From: Draconibacterium sp. | Lineage (GTDB): Bacteria > Bacteroidota > Bacteroidia > Bacteroidales > Prolixibacteraceae | NCBI GenBank assembly: GCA_011620585.1 | Contig: WOYV01000087.1 | Span: 1 to 35,280, forward strand | Reading direction: 5' to 3' | DNA: 35,280 nucleotides | Part shown: one piece after another, positions 8,272-17,021 of the stretch | Numbering within the stretch: the first letter of the stretch is position 1 | Layout of the letters: each line of letters opens with the position of its first letter | Made by a program: the position numbers and the translations under genes | The notes under the pieces: model-generated | The model's database searches: none | What the model was told of the DNA's origin: nothing | Seen by the model: only the letters and a program-made list of their open reading frames with translations

Positions 8272-8961
8272 ATGGAGTTAAAGGATCTGAAAAAAACATG
8301 GGACCAAATCTCCGGCGGACGCGAACTGGATGAAAACCAGTTACATCAAATGCTGAGCCGCAGGACAACCAGTCTGATCGAGCGGATCGACCGCAACATA
8401 AAGATTGGGTTTATGATATTGTTTATTCTCATTATTCTTTTTGCTTTCGACGATTTTTTGCTTTCACCACGCCTCATGCATTCCATGACCGGGGACATTG
8501 AGGTCCCACAATGGCTGGTTTTTCTGGGTGTATTTTCCAATGCTCTCATAATTACCACCTTCATTTATTTTGTGATTAAATATTACCGCGTAAAACGAAG
8601 CTGCGACCCCGACTGCGAATTGCGAGAAACTTTACGGAAAATTATTGAAACCCTGACGCTCTATCAACGACTGTTTTATTTGGCATTAGCTACTTTTATG
8701 GTTGCCATCGGTTCGGCATTTCTTACAGGCTTGTACTCGGGAGAAAAAATGAAGCTTGAAACACAGGGAGCCCAGCTGGCAGACATCGATACTTCACAAT
8801 TGGTACTGATTGTAATTGTAGGTTTGGTTGTACTCACTGTTTTAATGGGTAGTGTGTTCCTTTTCCTGCGTTGGGGATTTCGAAGACTGTACGGCAATTA
8901 TATCCACAAACTTAAGGGCACGCTCCTCGAACTGGAAGAAATTGGGGAAGAAAACGATTGA
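8272..8961 (+). CDS. Four-helix membrane protein paired with the ECF sigma factor (possible anti-sigma)
   Basis: The 229-residue product starts with about 43 cytoplasmic residues (MELKDLKKTWDQISGG...). Four membrane helices follow, near residues 44-65, 82-105, 132-153 and 177-200, and a short charged cytoplasmic C-terminus. Its ATG lies three bases after the sigma stop, so the two are almost surely cotranscribed. By position it is a candidate anti-sigma factor or membrane sensor. That is inference only, since I recognise no zf-HC2, FecR or RsgI domain. Such sigma-plus-membrane-protein pairs are frequent in Bacteroidota. Confidence 0.75.
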   Translation: MELKDLKKTWDQISGGRELDENQLHQMLSRRTTSLIERIDRNIKIGFMILFILIILFAFDDFLLSPRLMHSMTGDIEVPQWLVFLGVFSNALIITTFIYFVIKYYRVKRSCDPDCELRETLRKIIETLTLYQRLFYLALATFMVAIGSAFLTGLYSGEKMKLETQGAQLADIDTSQLVLIVIVGLVVLTVLMGSVFLFLRWGFRRLYGNYIHKLKGTLLELEEIGEEND

Positions 8962-9052
8962 TTTTGCCTGTTTTTTAAAAATCATTAGCACGCAATTCCG
9001 GTAAATCAAACACCAGGAACTAATTATCCATCAAAAGAAGTTCTCCAATTTG

Positions 9053-9060
9053 TATATTTG
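9053..9060 (+). promoter_or_regulatory. Bacteroidota -7 promoter box for glmM
   Basis: TATATTTG matches TAnnTTTG exactly and lies 19 bases before the glmM ATG at 9080. It overlaps an in-frame TTG codon at 9050, which therefore lies upstream of the expected transcript start. This box decides the start codon. Confidence 0.6.
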
Positions 9061-9079
9061 GCAGGTAAAAAATCTCGAA

Positions 9080-10462
9080 ATGACTTTAATCAAATCAATA
9101 TCAGGTATCCGTGGAACCATCGGCGGATTGCCGGGCGAAGGGTTAAGCCCACTCGACGTAGTAAAATTCACTGCAGCCTATGCAACCTGGGCAAAAGAAA
9201 AAGCTCAGAAAAATAAGATTACGATTGTAGTGGGTCGCGATGCGCGAATTTCAGGGTCGATGGTGAGTTCGCTTGTGGTTTCTACCCTTAGCGGCATGGG
9301 CTGCGATGTGGTAAACATCGGGCTGGCCACCACACCAACCACCGAGCTGGCTGTTACAGCAGAACAAGCCGATGGCGGGATCATACTCACAGCGAGCCAT
9401 AATCCGAAACAATGGAATGCGCTAAAGTTGCTGAACCCCGCAGGTGAATTTTTAAATGCCGAAGAAGGTGCGCGCATCCTCGGGATTGCCGAAGCCGGGA
9501 ATTTTTCGTTTGCCGAAGTCGATGACCTGGGAAATGTTTCGGAGAAAGACTACACTGCTTTTCATGTTCAGCACGTACTCGGCCTCGACCTGGTGGATGT
9601 GGATGCGATCCGTTCTGCCAACTTCTCGGTAGCAGTCGATGCTGTAAATTCAGTAGGCGGCGTGGCTATGCCAGCGCTGTTTGAGGCACTTGGAATAAAA
9701 AAAATTATAAAAATAAACTGTGAGCCAACCGGACATTTTGCACACACTCCCGAACCGGTTCCTGAAAACCTGGTAGAAACAGCTGCGATCATTCGCGAAG
9801 CCGGGGTGGACCTTGGTTTTGTAGTTGACCCCGATGTCGACCGACTGGTGATAATCAATGAAGACGGATCGATGTTTAACGAAGAATATACCTTGGTGGC
9901 AGTTTCAGATTACATTTTGGGCCGGACCCCGGGGGCTACAGTTTCGAATTTGTCGTCGAGCAGGGCCTTGCGCGATGTGACTGAAAAACATGGACAACGA
10001 TACGAAGCCGCAGCAGTTGGAGAAGTAAACGTGGTTGCAAAAATGCGCGAAATTGGCGCCATTATTGGCGGCGAGGGCAACGGTGGAATCATCTATCCAA
10101 CCAGTCACAGCGGGCGCGATGCACTGGTAGGGGCTGCCTTGTTCCTTTCGCACCTGGCAAAAAGCGGGATGAAATGTTCGGAGCTACGAAAAACATACCC
10201 CGATTATTTTATTTCGAAAAACAAAATAGAACTGACCCCCGGCATTGATGTGGACGGCATTCTTGTTAAAATGAAAGAAAAATACAGCCATGAACAGGTG
10301 ACCGATATCGACGGGGTAAAGATTGATTTTGCCGACGCGTGGATCCACCTTCGTAAGTCGAACACCGAACCCATCATCCGGATTTATGCTGAAGCTAAAA
10401 CAAAAGAAGTTGCCGATGAACTGGCAGAAAATATTATTGGCGATATAAAATCGATTATCTGA
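9080..10462 (+). CDS. glmM: Phosphoglucosamine mutase-type alpha-D-phosphohexomutase
   Basis: This 460-residue enzyme most likely converts glucosamine-6-phosphate to glucosamine-1-phosphate for UDP-GlcNAc and cell-wall synthesis. The four-domain phosphohexomutase signatures are present. The phosphoserine loop is TASHNPKQWNALK (Ser106). The metal loop is DPDVDRL (Asp250, Asp252, Asp254). The sugar-binding loop is GEGNGGIIYP. The phosphate-binding loop is RKSNTEPIIRIYAEA near the C-terminus. The N-terminus SISGIRGTIGG matches family members. Substrate preference (GlmM versus phosphomanno/glucomutase) is assigned by overall resemblance and is less certain than the family. It is monocistronic; a weak hairpin (10464-10482) follows the stop. 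Confidence 0.87.
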   Translation: MTLIKSISGIRGTIGGLPGEGLSPLDVVKFTAAYATWAKEKAQKNKITIVVGRDARISGSMVSSLVVSTLSGMGCDVVNIGLATTPTTELAVTAEQADGGIILTASHNPKQWNALKLLNPAGEFLNAEEGARILGIAEAGNFSFAEVDDLGNVSEKDYTAFHVQHVLGLDLVDVDAIRSANFSVAVDAVNSVGGVAMPALFEALGIKKIIKINCEPTGHFAHTPEPVPENLVETAAIIREAGVDLGFVVDPDVDRLVIINEDGSMFNEEYTLVAVSDYILGRTPGATVSNLSSSRALRDVTEKHGQRYEAAAVGEVNVVAKMREIGAIIGGEGNGGIIYPTSHSGRDALVGAALFLSHLAKSGMKCSELRKTYPDYFISKNKIELTPGIDVDGILVKMKEKYSHEQVTDIDGVKIDFADAWIHLRKSNTEPIIRIYAEAKTKEVADELAENIIGDIKSII

Positions 10463-10567
10463 AGATAATTTGGTTGATTATCAGTGGATTAATTTTTCGA
10501 GATTAAATAAATTTGAATAAACAGGTTTCTTCCCAGGATTAATGTACAAGTGTGCCTGATAAGGTTA

Positions 10568-10575
10568 TACCTTTG
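10568..10575 (+). promoter_or_regulatory. Bacteroidota -7 promoter box for mgsA
   Basis: TACCTTTG matches TAnnTTTG exactly, 113 bases upstream of the mgsA ATG, implying a leader of roughly 105 nt. The leader includes a small TTTCC/GGAAA inverted repeat near 10597-10614. No clear -33 box is visible. Confidence 0.5.
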
Positions 10576-10688
10576 TAGCGAAAACAATGAATACTATTTC
10601 CGGGATAAAGGAAATAGAGAAAGCCACAAAATACCGTCAAACTAATCTCCTTAACATAAAATTCTGATGTAGATTTTAACGATAAAAG

Positions 10689-11162
10689 ATGAAAAAGAAG
10701 AAAAACATAGGGATTGTTGCGCACGACAATCGTAAAAAAGATATTATGGAGTGGGTGTCTTACAACTGGCAGGAGTTGGTTCAACACAATCTTATTTGTA
10801 CCGGGACAACCGGCAAACTGGTTGAAGAAACCCTTTCTTTGAAATGCTCCGAGAACAGTGTTGTTCCTCCAACGGTAACACGGTTAAAGTCCGGGCCACT
10901 CGGAGGCGATCAACAGTTGGGCGCTTTAATTGTTAACGGTGAAGTAGATATCCTGATTTTTTTCTGGGACCCGATGCAACCGCAGCCACACGATGTGGAC
11001 GTAAAAGCATTACTTCGAATAACCGTTCTTTACAACATTCCCACTGCCTCGAATCGCTCAACAGCCGATTTTATGGTAAGTTCATCTCTATTTCACGAAG
11101 AATATGAGCCTAAATTGAAAGATTACGGTAATTATATTTTTCGCGATGTAGATTTGGCCTAG
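10689..11162 (+). CDS. mgsA: Methylglyoxal synthase
   Basis: This cytoplasmic enzyme converts dihydroxyacetone phosphate to methylglyoxal and phosphate, a bypass relieving phosphate limitation in glycolysis. The 157-residue product has the family signatures. IGIVAHDNRKKDI is at the start, and CTGTTG near residue 37 forms the phosphate loop. SGPLGGDQQLG supplies catalytic Asp74, and DPMQPQPHDVDVKALLR supplies His101 and Asp104, matching Asp71, His98 and Asp101 of the E. coli enzyme. The length is normal. It is followed by an independent promoter for the next gene, so it seems monocistronic. Confidence 0.95.
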   Translation: MKKKKNIGIVAHDNRKKDIMEWVSYNWQELVQHNLICTGTTGKLVEETLSLKCSENSVVPPTVTRLKSGPLGGDQQLGALIVNGEVDILIFFWDPMQPQPHDVDVKALLRITVLYNIPTASNRSTADFMVSSSLFHEEYEPKLKDYGNYIFRDVDLA

Positions 11163-11183
11163 AGTTGAAACTGATATAAACAA

Positions 11184-11213
11184 TTTGCAAATTCCTTTTT
11201 TTAGGTACATTTG
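11184..11213 (+). promoter_or_regulatory. Bacteroidota promoter with -33 and -7 boxes for yhhQ
   Basis: TTTG (11184-11187) and TACATTTG (11206-11213) are separated by 18 bases, close to the Bacteroidota consensus. Transcription would start near 11220, giving a leader of about 59 nt ahead of the ATG at 11279. This is the best-formed promoter in the window. Confidence 0.75.
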
Positions 11214-11239
11214 CAGCCCGAATTTATTGTTGAACCTTT

Positions 11240-11278
11240 CGCAGGTGGCATCACCCTGCGAGCTAAAAAATTAAAAAA
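11240..11278 (+). promoter_or_regulatory. Candidate preQ1-I-like riboswitch in the queuosine transporter leader
   Basis: CGCAGG (11240-11245) pairs perfectly with CCTGCG (11255-11260). The 9-base loop ends in CAC, so the strand runs CACCCTGCG, and the A-rich tail AGCTAAAAAATTAAAAAA runs up to the start codon. This resembles preQ1-I aptamers: a 5-6 bp stem, a loop ending ACACCC or similar, and a tail like AAAAAACTA that folds back on the loop. The gene below imports queuosine precursors, a known preQ1 target. The tail has TTAA rather than CTAA, so the pseudoknot would rely on wobble pairs. The call is tentative. Confidence 0.55.
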
Positions 11279-11983
11279 ATGCAGAACGAACTATTATGGC
11301 TTGCCATGTTGCTGGCCAACTTTTTACTCATCATTTTAGCCTATCGGCTTTTTGGCAAATGGGGCCTCATTATGTGGATCCCGATTTCGGTAATCGTTGC
11401 CAACATACAGGTGATCCAAACCGTGAAATTATTTGGTTTGGCTGCCACGCTTGGAAACATTGTTTACGCCACTTCATTTTTGGTAACCGATATTTTGTCG
11501 GAGAATTATGGAAAACAGGAAGCAAAGAAAGCTATCTGGATCGGTTTCTTCAGCCTGATTTCGATGACTTTGCTGATGAACCTTGCACTCGAATTCATTC
11601 CACTGGCGGGCGACGATTTTGCTTTGGTCTCCCACGACGCTACCAGTACAATTTTTAGCCTGATGCCCCGAATTGCGGTGGCCAGTTTAACGGCTTATCT
11701 TTTATCGCAGCGGCACGATGTGTGGGCTTTTCATGTTTGGAAAAACCGTTTTCCAGGCGACAGGCACCTGTGGTTACGCAATAATCTGAGTACTATGGTT
11801 TCGCAACTGATCGACAGTTTGGTGTTTGTACTTATCGCTTTCTGGGGTGTGTACGAATGGCCGGTCTTGCTCGAAATTTTCATCACAACATACTTCCTGA
11901 AGTGGATAGTTGCAGCCGCCGACACACCTTTTGTTTACTGGGCACGCGGCATTCATAAAAAGAACAAATTTGTAATGGAATAA
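11279..11983 (+). CDS. yhhQ: Queuosine precursor transporter (YhhQ/QPTR, Vut_1 family)
   Basis: The 234-residue integral membrane protein belongs to the Vut_1/YhhQ family, which imports preQ0/preQ1 for tRNA queuosine synthesis. Visible features are six or so hydrophobic helices, the motif ATLGNIVYATSFLVTDILSE near residue 57 with its conserved Asp and Glu, GKQEAKKAIWIGF just after it, and NNLSTMVSQLIDSLVF near residue 168. Length is normal. It has its own promoter, a preQ1-like leader, and an excellent downstream terminator, so it is a self-contained regulated unit. Confidence 0.92.
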   Translation: MQNELLWLAMLLANFLLIILAYRLFGKWGLIMWIPISVIVANIQVIQTVKLFGLAATLGNIVYATSFLVTDILSENYGKQEAKKAIWIGFFSLISMTLLMNLALEFIPLAGDDFALVSHDATSTIFSLMPRIAVASLTAYLLSQRHDVWAFHVWKNRFPGDRHLWLRNNLSTMVSQLIDSLVFVLIAFWGVYEWPVLLEIFITTYFLKWIVAAADTPFVYWARGIHKKNKFVME

Positions 11984-11993
11984 AATAGTAAAC

Positions 11994-12024
11994 AAAACCG
12001 GTGCACTTCCCGAACCGGTTTTTT
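11994..12024 (+). terminator. Intrinsic terminator of yhhQ
   Basis: AAAACCGG (11994-12001) pairs with CCGGTTTT (12015-12022) in a perfect 8-bp stem with a 13-base loop, and the T-run continues to 12024. It starts 11 bases after the yhhQ stop. Confidence 0.9.
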
Positions 12025-12176
12025 GTGCCAGCAAAGCGAACTCCAGATTAACCTTTATTTCAATTTGGGTGAAAATAGACGTGGCATACCAAACATATTG
12101 TTTTTTTGAACAACTTTACATCCGGGTTCCTGTGGTTTATGGGAATCGATGAAAGTCAGAAACGGAAAACAATTGC

Positions 12177-14696
12177 ATGCCAAGGCAAACACTTAGTATT
12201 GGATTAAAATCTGTCGTCACAGGAATTCTATTAATATTACTGAGCTCCGGTCAGGTCTTTGCTCAGAAAAAGATGTTGAACGGGACTGTGACTGATTTGC
12301 AGACGGGGGAACCCATTCCATTTGTAAATATTGTTATTAAGCACACGACCGCCGGGACCATATCCGATACTCTCGGTAATTTTAAAATGCCTTTTCCAAA
12401 ACTGACCGACACCCTGTCGTTTACCGCCATTGGTTATCATTCGGTAACCAAGCTGTTGCCACGTGAAGACATGAGTACGCTGGTGGTAACCATGCGGCCC
12501 GAGGTGTTTGATATCGAAGAAGTGCAGGTAGCGCCCGACGAAGGTCCGATGCGGGCACTTTTCGACCATATTATGGATCGTAAAAAGGCAAACAACCCCG
12601 ACCAGTACAATAAGTTTTCGTACAAAAAATACACGCAATGGCAGTACCAGATCAATAATATCAAAGATAAAATGCTCGACTCGAAGGTTCTGCGAGAAAA
12701 TGCCAACCTGATTAAAAAAGCGGAAGACGGCACCCGTTTCCTCCCTTTATATTTTTCTGAACAACTGGTTTTTAACGAAGTACAACGCGACCCGGCCAAA
12801 GCCAAGTCGACGGTGCTGGCCGACAGGACCAGTGGTGTGGGGATTCTCGACGAACTCGAAATTTCGGGCTATACCAGCGCGCTTGATATGGAAGTAAATT
12901 TTTACGACAACCACATACAACTATTTACACAAAATTTTATCAGCCCACTGGCAAACAACGGCTGGTTTTATTATAAATATTTTCTGGCCGACAGTTCGCT
13001 GGTTGACGGTGTAATGCACTATCGCGTGCATTTTCAGCCACGGCGGAATGGCGAAAACACCTTTAAAGGATATTTTATTTCGGAAGAGAAGTATTATTCG
13101 ATCGTTGAAATCGATGGAGATTTGTCGTCCACCAGCAACCTTAATTTTCTGAAAAAGTTACGCCTCCGCAGCAACTACTATTTCGTAAACGATTCAACTC
13201 CGTTTTATAAACGCAACCAGATCGACGCTTTATTCGACTATATTCCATTTGAAACGCAGAACAAAAATGGCACACGGCTCTCGCTTTTTTATACGCAGGC
13301 AGCGACTATCGATGAGGTAACAATCGATCCGCCAGGAGAGATAAAACTGATGACTCCCCGCGCCAAATACGAGACCATTAAACTACCTGGTTCGTATAAC
13401 CGCGACTCGGCATACTGGAGCCTGAACCGCTTGGAAAATCTAACAAGGAAGCAACTTGAACTGGAACAAACTATCGATTCGATTAGCGAAATACGACAAA
13501 TCAATATCCTGAACAACCTGGCGCGTATGGCCATGAACAGTTACTACGATCTTGGCAAATTTGAAATAGGGCCGTATACAAGTTTTTATAATACAAATGA
13601 TGTTGAAGGGCAACGGTTTTTCTTTGGAGCCAGGACCAGCACCGAGATAAGTGAGCAGTTTATGGTTTGGGGAGGATTAGGTTACAGCACACGGATTCGA
13701 CAGCTTTTGGGTATGTTGGGAGCCGGGTACAAGTTCAATACCATCCAGCGAAGATTAATCAGTCTGTCGTATGATGATAAGATGATCAGGCATGGCGAAA
13801 ACGAAAAAATACTCTATCTGTACGAGAATGCATTTAGTCCAACCGAAAACAACCTCATTTCAGAATTTTTTAAGCGCAACCCACTGGATGAAATGTTTCG
13901 AGAGCAACGACTAAGTTTAAAATATGAGCACGAATGGTATCCGGGGTTGTCGAATAAGTTGAATGTTAGTTACGTCAGGCATTACTCGCCGGAATTCTAT
14001 CCTTTTCTGCGGAATGGCGAACCTGTAAATTCTGTAGCAGCCACCGAGGTATCTTTGGATACCCGTTTCTCGCTCAAGGAAAAAGTGATTGACAATGGTT
14101 TTCTCCGAATGTATACAGGCACCGATTACCCGATTGTCCACTTCACAGTAGGAGTGGGGCAGGTGCAGGCCGAAAACGGGCCATCTTATTACGGAAGAGT
14201 CGCATCAACTGTAAAAGACGACATTTATCTTGGGATGACTCGGTTTGATTACGCGTTGGAAGCCGGGGCATGGATCGGAAAACTTCCTTATACTCTGTTA
14301 GATATTCCGCGTGGCAACGAAACTTTTGGGTTATACAGTTACGATTTCAACCTCATGAATTACCTCGAATTTGTGCATGATAAATATTTCCATGCCTATC
14401 TTGAATATCATCTCAACGGTTTTGTATTCAGGCGTGTCCCGGCGCTTCGGAAAGCCAACCTGCGCGAAGTATTCTCAGCAAAAATTTTAGTTGGTTCTGT
14501 TAGTCACAAACACGAGGAGCTTATAAGTTTTCCTGCCACCGTAAGCGATATGCAAAAGCCATATATTGAATTGGGTGCAGGGGTGGAGAATATTCTTGGT
14601 ATTGCCCGGATTGAAGCGGTTTGGCGTTTACAGCCCAAGTCTACACTTGATGTCCCGATGTTTGGGATCCTGGCGCGTTTTGAGTTTGGACTTTAA
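12177..14696 (+). CDS. DUF5686-type outer membrane protein with carboxypeptidase-regulatory-like domain
   Basis: The 839-residue product starts with a signal peptide (hydrophobic core VVTGILLILLSS, cleavage after VFAQ). A carboxypeptidase D regulatory-like beta-sandwich follows (about residues 32-115), with the familiar GTVTDLQTGEPIPFVNIVI and ISDTLGNF motifs. The remainder resembles Bacteroidota DUF5686 proteins: an alpha/beta region, then alternating beta-strands suggesting an outer membrane barrel, ending in ILARFEFGL, which fits a barrel-terminal strand ending in aromatic/hydrophobic residues. Its role is unknown; relation to TonB-dependent receptors lies in the N-terminal domain only. 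It is monocistronic and converges on the GNAT/ATP-grasp gene. Confidence 0.85.
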   Translation: MPRQTLSIGLKSVVTGILLILLSSGQVFAQKKMLNGTVTDLQTGEPIPFVNIVIKHTTAGTISDTLGNFKMPFPKLTDTLSFTAIGYHSVTKLLPREDMSTLVVTMRPEVFDIEEVQVAPDEGPMRALFDHIMDRKKANNPDQYNKFSYKKYTQWQYQINNIKDKMLDSKVLRENANLIKKAEDGTRFLPLYFSEQLVFNEVQRDPAKAKSTVLADRTSGVGILDELEISGYTSALDMEVNFYDNHIQLFTQNFISPLANNGWFYYKYFLADSSLVDGVMHYRVHFQPRRNGENTFKGYFISEEKYYSIVEIDGDLSSTSNLNFLKKLRLRSNYYFVNDSTPFYKRNQIDALFDYIPFETQNKNGTRLSLFYTQAATIDEVTIDPPGEIKLMTPRAKYETIKLPGSYNRDSAYWSLNRLENLTRKQLELEQTIDSISEIRQINILNNLARMAMNSYYDLGKFEIGPYTSFYNTNDVEGQRFFFGARTSTEISEQFMVWGGLGYSTRIRQLLGMLGAGYKFNTIQRRLISLSYDDKMIRHGENEKILYLYENAFSPTENNLISEFFKRNPLDEMFREQRLSLKYEHEWYPGLSNKLNVSYVRHYSPEFYPFLRNGEPVNSVAATEVSLDTRFSLKEKVIDNGFLRMYTGTDYPIVHFTVGVGQVQAENGPSYYGRVASTVKDDIYLGMTRFDYALEAGAWIGKLPYTLLDIPRGNETFGLYSYDFNLMNYLEFVHDKYFHAYLEYHLNGFVFRRVPALRKANLREVFSAKILVGSVSHKHEELISFPATVSDMQKPYIELGAGVENILGIARIEAVWRLQPKSTLDVPMFGILARFEFGL

Positions 14697-14711
14697 GCTA
14701 TTTTGAAATAT

Positions 14712-14740
14712 AAAAAAGGACCGCCAATACTGGCAGTCCT
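14712..14740 (-). terminator. Intrinsic terminator of the GNAT/ATP-grasp gene
   Basis: On the minus strand AGGACTGCCA and TGGCGGTCCT form a 10-bp stem with one mismatch and a 4-base loop, followed by a T-run. It lies between convergent genes. The plus-strand side has no good T-run, so it mainly serves the minus-strand gene. Confidence 0.8.
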
Positions 14741-14782
14741 CTCATATTTAAGCGAGTTTTATAACCAGGTTTATCCAAATCA

Positions 14783-16741
14783 TTATTCCCGGATCAATTC
14801 AATTTTCTGAACGTTTTTTGCAATTTCAATCCGGTTCATAAACGACTCCATGATGTCTTCGTAAAGTTGATTTCCCGAAACCAGGTCTTCAATACCCGCA
14901 TCAATATTAGGGTTATCATTTACTTCCACTACATACACTTTGCCATCGATCATTTTCAGGTCGACACCGTACAATCCGTCGCCAATAATCGAGGCGGCTT
15001 TCAGGGCAGTTTTGATCACCAGTTCGGGAACATCAGAAATGGCAAGCGTTTCGGCATCGCCGGCTGTTTCGTCGTCTTTTCCTTTCCAGTTATAAATTTG
15101 CCAGTGGTTTTGCGACATATAGTATTTACACGCGAATATTGGTTTGTTATCAAGAATCCCAATCCGCCAGTCGAACTCCGAGTACAAAAATTCCTGGCAT
15201 ACCACCATATCAGATTTTTTAAACAAACGGTCGAGCGCATTCATGGCTTCTCCGGCATTATTTACTTTAAAAACACCGAGAGAGAAAGCGCTGTCGGGTT
15301 GCTTCAACACCACGGGGTACACCACGTCGTCGAGTATTTTTTTATTGAACAGGTTTTTGGTGAACACCGTGGTTTGTGGCGTTGGTATCTTGTGTTTTCG
15401 GAAAATTTCGTTCTGGTAAATTTTATTCGAGCATTTCAATATCGACCACGGGTCGTCGATCACCACCAGTCCTTCGGCGTAAGCCATTCGCGAAAATTCG
15501 TAGGTATAATCGTTCACGTTAGTGGTTTCGCGGATAAACACGGCGTCGAACTCGTTGATTTTGTCAATGTCTTTCCGTGTGATAAACTCGACATACATTC
15601 CTTTTTTGTTGGCTGCCGCTTTAAATTTATGAAGCGCCTGCTGACACGAAGGTGGCGTTTCTTCTGCGGGGTCTACCAAAATGGCGAGGTCGTATTTAAA
15701 ATTGGTCAGCTTAGGCTGGCGGAAGCGTTTCTTGCTAAAATATTTCTGCGCAAAATAGTACATGTGGCCGAGATCGTTTTCGCTTAATTTTGGTAGGGTG
15801 AGTACATGGATATCCTTGATCAGCCATTTGTCGTGCTTAATAAAATCGACCTTGAAAAGCGGAGCTTCAAAAAGCTGGTACAACTTCATCGCCAGCGATT
15901 TAAAACCTCGGGTACTTGTCTGTCCAAAGAATACTTTCAGCGAAAAACTATTTGTTTTTTCTTTGTTCAGCGAGCGGTTAATCTCTTCGTCGATATCAAA
16001 AGCTGCCGAATGAACCACGTTAATCAGCCTGAAATCGCGGATGGTGGCAATGCTCGGGATAACACGTTGTCCGCGTGCCGAAGCCAGTAGCGACACATAG
16101 TAACCGTAGCTTTGGTATTTGTACGAACTACAAAGATTGAATACCCTGAATTCGGTACTGTTTTGGTAAATCGGGTCGCTTATGTATTCCTTTACAGTAA
16201 TAATCCGCGCGTCCACTTCGGTGAATGCCCATTTGTAAGGTTGGTTGATTACCACAATGTTCGAGGTCTTTCCCGACAGCAGATCGCTGCGTGTGATGTA
16301 TTCCATCTTAATCGCATCTTCGCCGGGGGCATAATAATCGCTGATGGTTTTTATCTCCTCGAAACCGTATTTTTTGTACCACTTGATCAGCGCTGTGTTG
16401 GCTGCCCTGGCTTCGAGGCTGATTTTTTCGTAACCGTTGCGGTTGGCCAGTTCAAGCACATGTTTTAGCAATATCTCACCATAACCTTTGTTCTGAAATT
16501 CGGGTAAAATTGCCACGGAATAAATGCGCACGCTCCGCTGGTATTTAAACAGCACCATCGAACCGATCGTTTCTTTTTCGCGGCCATTGGTTTCGGCTAT
16601 CAGCACATCCTGAAATTCGCTTAATATACTGTGTCTGATGTTTTTTCTCGACGTTTGTTGAAAAGGTAGAAAACAGGCATTTTCCAGTTTGACCAGGAAA
16701 TCAAGGTCTTTTACGGTCGACTTTCTTATTTGGATGTTCAT
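14783..16741 (-). CDS. GNAT acetyltransferase fused to RLAN and RimK-like ATP-grasp ligase
   Basis: The 652-residue protein is a three-part fusion. Residues 1-150 are a GNAT domain; VAILPEFQNKGYGEILLKHV contains the acetyl-CoA loop QNKGYG. Residues about 160-335 match the N-terminal domain found before some RimK-type ligases (RLAN). Residues about 345-640 are an ATP-grasp domain: VVLKQPDSAFSLGVFKV binds nucleotide, VCQEFLYSEFDWRIGIL follows, and GLYGVDLKMIDGKVYVVEVN plus DNPN holds the metal-binding Asp, Glu and Asn. ATP-grasp ligases of this group join an amino acid to a carboxylate, and an attached GNAT domain could acetylate the product. The substrate is unknown and no partner gene adjoins. 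I chose the ATG at 16741 over an upstream TTG. Confidence 0.85.
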   Translation of the reverse strand: MNIQIRKSTVKDLDFLVKLENACFLPFQQTSRKNIRHSILSEFQDVLIAETNGREKETIGSMVLFKYQRSVRIYSVAILPEFQNKGYGEILLKHVLELANRNGYEKISLEARAANTALIKWYKKYGFEEIKTISDYYAPGEDAIKMEYITRSDLLSGKTSNIVVINQPYKWAFTEVDARIITVKEYISDPIYQNSTEFRVFNLCSSYKYQSYGYYVSLLASARGQRVIPSIATIRDFRLINVVHSAAFDIDEEINRSLNKEKTNSFSLKVFFGQTSTRGFKSLAMKLYQLFEAPLFKVDFIKHDKWLIKDIHVLTLPKLSENDLGHMYYFAQKYFSKKRFRQPKLTNFKYDLAILVDPAEETPPSCQQALHKFKAAANKKGMYVEFITRKDIDKINEFDAVFIRETTNVNDYTYEFSRMAYAEGLVVIDDPWSILKCSNKIYQNEIFRKHKIPTPQTTVFTKNLFNKKILDDVVYPVVLKQPDSAFSLGVFKVNNAGEAMNALDRLFKKSDMVVCQEFLYSEFDWRIGILDNKPIFACKYYMSQNHWQIYNWKGKDDETAGDAETLAISDVPELVIKTALKAASIIGDGLYGVDLKMIDGKVYVVEVNDNPNIDAGIEDLVSGNQLYEDIMESFMNRIEIAKNVQKIELIRE

Positions 16742-17021
16742 GATAAACGCTACTTCAACTAACAATAACTTACGGGGCCTGGCCCGTTCGCTTTCTTTTT
16801 GGTTCTACACTTGTATTGTCAATCTCATGCAAAAACAAGGGAGTATTCAAAATGTTGTTTGTCAGCATGTTGAATGCTTGATTATGCCCTTTTTTATATG
16901 GGGTGAATATACGATTAAATCAAATTAAAAGTTCGCAGTTTGGCAAAAGCTAAAGAAAAATTTGAAAGTCGGTTTGCCGTAAATGTTTTGTAAGCGGCAC
17001 CCATGTTTTTAACGGATCTCT

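Noticed and set aside
14867-15787. Long open frame of 306 codons on the plus strand
   Set aside because: It is antisense to the ATP-grasp fusion, which shows clear catalytic motifs; the antisense product has no recognisable domain.
16742-17021. Small gene in the gap between the ATP-grasp and MFS genes
   Set aside because: The only frame (16689-16928, plus) runs through the start of the ATP-grasp gene and its product has no coding character; I see nothing else in the gap.
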